NCBI GenBank assembly: GCA_000231825.2
Contig: JH720327.1
Coordinates: forward strand, 108,166 to 127,319
Source of the DNA: Tetrahymena elliotti 4EA
Lineage: Eukaryota; Ciliophora; Oligohymenophorea; Hymenostomatida; Tetrahymenidae
Direction: 5' to 3'
Length of the DNA: 19,154 bases
A program made the position numbers and the translations under genes. The notes under the pieces were generated by a model that searched no databases, was not told the origin of the DNA, and saw only the letters and a program-made list of their open reading frames with translations. Within the stretch, counting starts at the first letter, position 1, and the number at the start of each line of letters is the position of its first letter. Of this stretch, positions 13,147-19,154 are shown one piece after another.

Positions 13147-14170
13147 ATGATAATGAGAAAATATATCTTCTCCTTTCATCCTATAAAATTTTACTAATTT
13201 TGGTCAAAATAAAATTGTTTTCAAGGTATTTAAATTGCTAGATTTAATTTTTGCGTTTACTCGTTCCTTCAAAATACTATTTTACTTTTTTCAAGAGTTT
13301 AAGAAAATAAAGATTAGTTTAGTTTGAAATTACACAGAATATGATTTGAGTTTGTTTCAATAGAAAAATTAATAATTTAGGATTATGGTATGAAAAATAT
13401 TTCTTTCAAGAAAAATTCAAATTAATAAATAGCTTTTGGATAGATGATAATATTTTAATTTAAAGCAAATGTGAATGTATCAATTATTTATTTTTACACA
13501 AATTTATACAATTTATAAAACTAGAATATTTTTTACTTAGAATCTGATAATAATTAATGTGTTAAATTAAATCTATGCTAAATTTATAAAAATTTTAATG
13601 AATATTGTTAGATGGATGATTTTTTAAAAAAGTCATTTCTTACTGATTTTCTTCAAAATTTTTTGTTAAAAACTTTTACTGTTTTTAAGTATGAATCAAT
13701 CGATATTCAATAGCTTTAAATGAAGGAGATGAAAGAATAAGTAGAGACTTAGACTAAAGATATTGTAAGATAAGATAATTCATAGCTGTGTTAAGAGCTA
13801 AACAAAAATTATTTATTATGTTAAATAGAATAGTAGTTAGGAAAGTTAGAAATTTAGTAATTTAGAGGAGTTATGGAATTCTTTGAGTTATTATTTGTGC
13901 TAGTTAGTCATCTTGCTGGTTATTAAGTATTTAATAGAATCAAAATTTATGTATATGTTATAGTTTGTTTATTCATTATTTGTATAATATATTATAATAA
14001 AAATTGTAATGGATGAGTCTTTATTTTTTTAGAAAGATGAATGTTTTGATCAGAATTATTAATTGGTAATTAAAAGACATCATTTTAAATTATTTTATCA
14101 GGCCATAGTTGAATCAACAAATAAACAAAAAAGAAACTCCAAACTCTCTCTAGTATTTTTCACTAACTGA
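13147..14170 (+). CDS. Probable small gene of unknown function, exon limits uncertain
   Basis: The most coding-like part is 13364-13926, an open frame with purine-rich codons (Glu, Lys, Gln, Asp) and a helical, coiled-coil-like stretch (MKEMKEQVETQTKD, about 13720-13761), then a short hydrophobic run, FELLFVLVSHLAG (about 13879-13920). A consistent model joins 13147-13225, 13364-13926 and 14033-14170 (introns of 138 and 106 nt), giving about 259 residues. The second intron ends in a strong T-tract plus AG. Unspliced, the frame runs to TGA at 14014-14016, and an internal TGA at 13342-13344 interrupts the upstream part of the same frame. The gene might instead start at the ATG at 13390. The model's stop lies only 8 nt from the stop of the convergent phosphodiesterase gene. 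No family recognised. Confidence 0.45.
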
Positions 14171-14178
14171 CTGGTTAA

Positions 14179-17100
14179 TCAAGCACTTTAGATCTATTAT
14201 TTTATTTTGTTTTTTCTATTTTCCAACTCTTTTAGATTGTTTTCTATTGATTAAGGATATATTTTTAGTTCATGGAAGAAATCCCCAATTTCTTGCCAAA
14301 GTGGCAACACCATTGCTTCTTTTTGGTTATCATTTAAAAGATATATTGTATGTAGATTTTATGATTAAATAATTAATTTACTGCAGAAAAAGGTTTATCC
14401 ATTTAGGAATGTAAGTTTGTCTTTATATATTAAAAAGCCTGTGACAGGAAGATTGTATTGCTCTTCTTTTTATGTCTAATTTTTAAATTAAAAAAATTTA
14501 ATTGTTAGCCTATAAATAAATTCAATTCAATTATAGATTTTTTGTATTTTTTCAAAAATGAGATATTATTATAATATTATTGAATTTAGTTTTTAGAAAA
14601 AGAATAATAAAATTTCTTTTTACTTAATCGCTGAATTCTTGTGTAATTAAATAGCTCCAATTCATGTAATTGTTATAATCTAAGCAAGGATTACCTATGT
14701 CGCAAGCATGAAGGATTATGTTTAATAAAAACTTTTATTTATTAATAATAATTAAAGTATTTCACAGATTTGCAAATAAAAATTAAGTGGTAATAAATCA
14801 ATTTGGTTTTATTTTTAATTATCTGATTGTTTGATTAATTTTAGGTTTCTTTTTAATAAATAGATAAATTTAAAACAAAAAAATAGCCATTCATTTGTTT
14901 AAAAATAAATTAATTACCCTTCTATCTTCAAAGTTGTCCTTATTAATATTTGAAAATTTATCCAGATCTGTGATTTTCTAAGCATTATCTTCTTCGTCTT
15001 GTGAAGTTATTTAAAAATTTTCACTGCTGTTTGTGTTTGAATCTTATTAATTATCATCTTAATGGTTTGAGATAGGACTACGTTGCTTGAAATTTTTTAT
15101 TTTAAGAGATGCTTAAATTCTTCTTTTCAGCTTTGATGTCAGCTTAGAGTGCTTTTGCATGTCTGTTGATGTAATACAAGAGACAATTATTCTCTTGAAT
15201 TACTATATTTTGTTCTATTTTATATTTAAAATATTTGAATACTTAATACATCATTTTTTATTAGTTTTTATATGTTAAAAGAGATTGAAAAATAGGACAT
15301 TTTTTAGTTGAATTAATCAAATTAAATATTTTTGAAGAGAGTTTTTTCAGAGTTTTTTGATTTTGAAATAAGAAAGTTGACAGAAAATATTTTTTTTTCT
15401 AATTATTTTGCAAATGTCTTTTCAATTTTAAACATAAATTCATGGGAGATAGATAATAATAATAAATTACTTAATCCTTAAGTGCTGTAAAGTAGTTCAA
15501 GTCAGAATTGTTTTGTAATATCTAGAATAATTTAGAAGCATGCATGTTTTCAAGAACTCCTAACTCACAATAATTTATACTACATTAGGCATTTCTTTTT
15601 ACTTTATAAAGATTTCCAAGTCCCTCTATATTAATTTAAATAAATCAATTAAAACGAGTGGATCAAATGTAAATAGAAAATATCTAATTTAATTAAAAGA
15701 TTTGTTACTATGGTTAAGATCATGTCCTAGAGCAGCTATTTGGGCACAAAAAAACTCAAAAGGCTGAATGTATTCTCTCCAAGATGGAGAGTTCTCATAG
15801 CAACAGAATAGCATCTAAATAATTTAAGATAAAAAAGTCATTAAAAAAATTATGCATGTATGAATAATGTATCAATAGGAAAGACATATCTAGAGTAATA
15901 AATTGATTTTTAATTAGTTTTTCTAATTGATTTGATCAATTAATTACTCAGTTCAGTTTTTCCCAAGTTTATATTATTATTCTTTTCAATAAAAATGTAT
16001 GGCTATAAGCGATTCAAAGTTTGAATTGGTGCATTTTGATAATACTTATAGAAATAACTTGGAAACATGAAATAGCAATTACAATTTAAAGAATATTTAT
16101 AATACCTAGAATACAGAAAAGGCATGGGTCCAGTTATGATACGGGATTACGTTATAACTCAAACAAAGATTTTTAATAAGTAACTTCATTTGTTCACCAG
16201 TATATCCCGACTAATCTTTGTAGATTCCTTGATATTCCATGATTTTGAATGTGATATCACATAACTCTTTATTAGTGTATAAGTGCATCTAAAAGTTGTG
16301 GCTCTTCAACTAATTTATATCTTTAAAAATTCAAAATTAGTTTGTGTATTAAGAAGTACTGTAGATTGTTTAAAAGTTGAGTTAATATTGTACCAAATTT
16401 AGTCATGCGTTCTAATACATTCATTTTGATGTCATGTATTAATGGTATTAAAGGTTTTGATGTATTCTCATATCTCTTTCTGAATGAATCAATATCTCTT
16501 TCATTAAACTTAATAATATTGTCAGACTAACGCTTAAATTTTTTAACTGTTTTCAAGAATTAGCCATAAATTTCTACTGGATTGTCTACTATCTTCTCCT
16601 AAATAAATAAGTTTTAATTAATTTATTTTTATGCAAATTCAAATATTTGTATTGTGAATCATGACCCTATTATCAATCATAGTTGCTTTTAATTTACAAG
16701 CTGACACATGATTAATTGACTCATAAATGACAAATATCAAACACTTGAATGGAAAAATGAAATATTACATTAATATCTTTCTAAATCCTTTTATATGTGT
16801 TGTAATAGCTATTGTATTTTTCCTTATTTTCATTATCCATTCTATTCAGCAGATGATTTTCAATGAATTGTACCTTTTAAATTTACACATTAACAAATTA
16901 GTAAAAACTTCAACAAATAAATAAAGCGCTGGCTGCCTCATCTCCTCAAGGCAAATTCAAAAAAGCTTAATCTTGCGTAACTAAAAAAAAAAAGACCAGA
17001 CTTTCTCATTTCAAGTATTTTCAATATTTCTCATTACAAAAAACCCAAAATAAATTTTCCAATTGAAATCATTAGAAAATAATTGGTTTATGGATAGTGA

Positions 17101-17259
17101 CATAAAATTGAATTTTTTGCTCTTGAAAGAGAGAAATATCATGGTCTAGTTTAGCTTAATGAATAGAAGAATAGCAAAAGATCAAATTAAAGTGCTTACC
17201 TCTTAAGTTAACTTATTGAGGAACTAATCTGCTGTTAGCTTCATTGCATTGTAAGACAT
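14179..17259 (-). CDS. 3',5'-cyclic nucleotide phosphodiesterase, class I (about 456 aa)
   Basis: Exons (minus): 17259-17200, 16598-16394, 16320-16083, 15794-15709, 15625-15471, 15202-14918, 14731-14624, 14475-14382, 14318-14179, ending in TGA. The enzyme hydrolyses cAMP and/or cGMP to the 5'-monophosphate using two metal ions. Visible class I motifs in order: YHNWTHAF (149-156, metal ligand H154); HDLNHKGLGNLY (192-203), a full match to the PDEase signature, with metal ligands H192 and D193; GVLENMH (219-225); STDMQKH (260-266); HACDIGNP (351-358, metal ligand D354); and GQTFF (405-409), with the invariant nucleotide-binding Gln at 406, followed by PLW. The signature is created only by splicing at 15708/15626, which supports the model. 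The N-terminus (about 90 residues) is helical, with no GAF domain, membrane span or signal peptide, so the enzyme is probably soluble. A polar insert of about 40 residues lies at about 275-330. Substrate choice cannot be read from the sequence. An acceptor at 15816 in place of 15795 would add 7 residues. Confidence 0.88.
16599..17199 (-). other. Large first intron of the phosphodiesterase gene
   Basis: This 601-nt intron starts GTAAGC after codon 20 and ends TTATTTAG before GAGAAGATAG. It is several times longer than most introns in the window. It holds a locally GC-rich stretch (about 16925-16977), next to an 11-nt A run on the plus strand that forms a T11-AG acceptor-like site on the gene strand. 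An exon starting there would hit TGA in the required phase, so it is not used in this model. A plus-strand open frame from 16727 with one hydrophobic segment also lies here; it runs antisense through the first phosphodiesterase exon and is probably fortuitous. Confidence 0.55.
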
Positions 17260-17880
17260 TGTATTATTATCTTAATATTTATTTGCCTATATATTTCTAT
17301 CGTACCTTATAAAACTTTATTTATCTTTTTCGCTATCTATCTCTTTTGATTTTAGTTTCTATTAATTTTTAATGATTCTTATGAAGTTATTTATAATAAA
17401 TAAATAATATTTGCAAAAAGTTGCTGATATATTATTTGCTTCTTTTAAAGGCAACAATCAAATAAACAAAAATTAATGTAGTAAAGAAGATTAAAAACAA
17501 GCATTTTTTATATTTATAATATATTTATGAATGAATGAATGAATAATTCCTCACAACCAATTTGATTTTAATATAAATAAAAATAAATAAATTGAATCTA
17601 TCTATATATTAGAACCATTGATAAATAGCTTATTATGCTTATTGCTGCTCAATTAATTTTATTCAGTTATTGAATCCAATCTTATTTATTTACTCACAAT
17701 TTTTTCTCACCTTAAACAAAAGCTATCTATCAATCTTCATCATAGCCAAAAAGAATATTTTTTAATAAAGGGATGATTTAATTTCAATTTTCCATTGAAA
17801 AACATAAAGAATAAAAATTTTTACTGACTACATTATGATATCTTTATAAATTAAAATTTATTAGCATGAAAAATACTAAA
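17260..17880. other. AT-rich 5' flank of the phosphodiesterase gene
   Basis: About 620 nt upstream of the phosphodiesterase start. It is AT-rich, with short TCTA/ATAG tetranucleotide runs scattered through it and an (ATGA)4 run at 17527-17542. It presumably contains the promoter. No convincing coding frame or RNA gene is seen. Confidence 0.5.
17527..17542. repeat. (ATGA)4 microsatellite
   Basis: Four tandem ATGA copies lie in the noncoding DNA upstream of the phosphodiesterase gene. This is a simple repeat with no evident role. Confidence 0.85.
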
Positions 17881-17885
17881 TTTAT

Positions 17886-18876
17886 ACCCAAACTTAAAAT
17901 AATCAACTAGCCTTATAATTATCATAAAATCAGGATTTCATCTCCTAATAGAATACTAAATGAACAAATACAAATTTTAACCAGGAAATATTCTTTTTAT
18001 CAAAATCGTTTACATCTTTAACTATCTATCTATTTTGATGAACTGGCAAGTCATTATTTAAAATCTAATAATGTCATTAGTTTCTAATCAAATAAAACAA
18101 AGAATTTTTATTTTTATTGCTATTTAATTCATTTAAATATGAATTTATTTCTTTTACAATGATGCAAATGCATACCAATTTATTTTCATCCAATCTTTGT
18201 AAATATCTTTTAATCTAAGATATTATTTAATTTAAAATCTTTTATATTTGTAATCTAGTAAAAGAAATAGAATTTTGCACTTCTTATCATAATAAAATTA
18301 ATTTATTTAACAATTTTAAGCAAATCACAGTGAAAAATAGATTATTATTTTAGAAAATAGATAGATAGCTCTAAAACATGTAAAATTTTGGTGTGACTAA
18401 ATTATTAATAACCCCAATTTACTTTTAAAAATAACTTTTAATAATCTGTCATAAATTCGTTAAAGTGTAGATTTTCGTAAGTAATTATCTCATAATCAAA
18501 GCCAGTCAGTGATTTTTAATTTTTGAGTAAACATTTCAAACAAAAAATATGTTCATCAATATTGAACTAAAATTTTTCTCCTAATAATGAAAGCATATAT
18601 ACATTAGATTTGTTTGATTTAATTTTAAGTTGTTAATTATTCATTTTTCCTGTAAATAATCAATAGAGAATTTTATTTTTTTCATTTAAAATTAATTTTT
18701 ATAAAATTTTTTTAAATTTTTATATCTGTTAATAAATTTCATTTATGAATTTAGATAAAAATATCTGATCATCTTAATGAAGCAAATTATTCTTATCCTA
18801 TTAATTGATAATTTATCTTATTTCTTTAAGTAAGCTTTTTATAATTTATATGTATTAAATAGTCATAACTAAACAT
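17886..18876 (-). pseudogene. Weak kinase-like remnant, possibly a decayed gene
   Basis: Two minus-strand open frames have partly protein-like composition. The first (18876-18769, 35 codons plus TGA) ends in INYQLIGQEQFASLR, which recalls a kinase Gly-loop with a Gly lost. The second (18644-18186, 152 codons plus TGA) starts at an ATG after an A-rich or acceptor-like TTTACAG. It contains IFHCDL (about 18338-18321), like the catalytic HRD loop but without the following Lys and Asn, and later IKDFK, where a kinase would have DFG. Further down, in another frame, LSLGI at about 17897-17883 recalls the SLG of helix F. The order fits a protein kinase, but key residues are missing and the frames differ. 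With TGA as the only stop, 150-codon open frames are not rare by chance here. Read it as a hint, not a gene. Confidence 0.2.
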
Positions 18877-19154
18877 CAATAAATCCTTTAAAATTATTTA
18901 GTTGATTTCATTTTTCTTAGCATAAAAAATTTAATTTTGCTTGCTATCTCATAAATAAATTTTTAAATTCAAATGTTAAATTAAGCTTATTCAAAAAATA
19001 ATAGTGATGAAAACTAAATTAATAAAGCATTTAGCTTGTATTGAATGTAATTGGCTCATTAAATATATTATATTTTTAATTTTATGAAAATAGCTGCTTT
19101 TTATTTTTAAATTAAAATAAATTATTTTACAAAAACAATAAATAATTTAAATAA

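Noticed and set aside
14191..14950. Long plus-strand frame without TGA
   Set aside because: It is antisense to the catalytic exons of the phosphodiesterase, which carry clear family motifs, and it crosses their AT-rich introns.
16727..16924. Plus-strand open frame with a hydrophobic segment
   Set aside because: It lies inside the first intron of the phosphodiesterase gene and, under the ciliate code, runs on antisense through its first exon. Long open frames are common when TGA is the only stop.
18001..18370. Scatt­ered TCTATCTA / TAGATAGA tetranucleotides as a possible regulatory array
   Set aside because: The copies are short, irregularly spaced and of a simple AT-rich type that also occurs elsewhere in the noncoding parts of the window.
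1..19154. Telomere repeats (G4T2), chromosome breakage sequence, tRNA, rRNA, transposon or CRISPR array
   Set aside because: Reading both strands showed no GGGGTT runs, no close match to the 15-bp Tetrahymena breakage sequence, no tRNA-like arms, and no direct repeats with regular spacers.

Overview
This window looks like macronuclear DNA of an oligohymenophorean ciliate, most likely a Tetrahymena species. It is about four-fifths A+T. Long, clearly protein-like reading frames are full of in-frame TAA and TAG and end only at TGA, which is the ciliate code with TAA/TAG = Gln. Introns are short (about 50-290 nt), very AT-rich, and start GTAA/GTA and end AG. Paramecium introns are much shorter (about 25 nt). 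No telomere repeat, chromosome breakage site, tRNA, rRNA, mobile element or CRISPR array was seen. All gene models below were made by hand, with exons joined where frame, splice sites and family motifs agree.

Layout, left to right. (1) 187-10404, minus strand: one 8-exon gene for a secreted/membrane protein of about 3240 residues. It has a signal peptide, a Cys-rich N-terminus, long beta-rich regions, a parallel beta-helix region with GG-type repeats, a second Cys-rich module, a multi-pass membrane domain and a Gln/Asn-rich tail. (2) 10405-11650: a very AT-rich gap between divergent genes. (3) 11651-12911, plus strand: a two-exon gene for a 372-residue protein with a weak B-box-like Cys/His start. 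(4) about 13147-14170, plus strand: a probable small unrecognised gene with uncertain exons. (5) 14179-17259, minus strand: a 9-exon 3',5'-cyclic nucleotide phosphodiesterase of about 456 residues, carrying every main catalytic motif. (6) 17260-19154: mostly AT-rich noncoding DNA, with a weak kinase-like remnant on the minus strand around 17886-18876.

The genes do not look functionally linked. Ciliates have no operons of the bacterial kind, and gene orientation alternates. The window's main point is that a standard-code gene finder sees almost nothing here, while under the ciliate code it holds one giant surface-type protein gene and one complete signalling enzyme. The two biochemical themes, a large surface protein and cyclic-nucleotide breakdown, may both relate to sensing the environment, but that link is only a guess.
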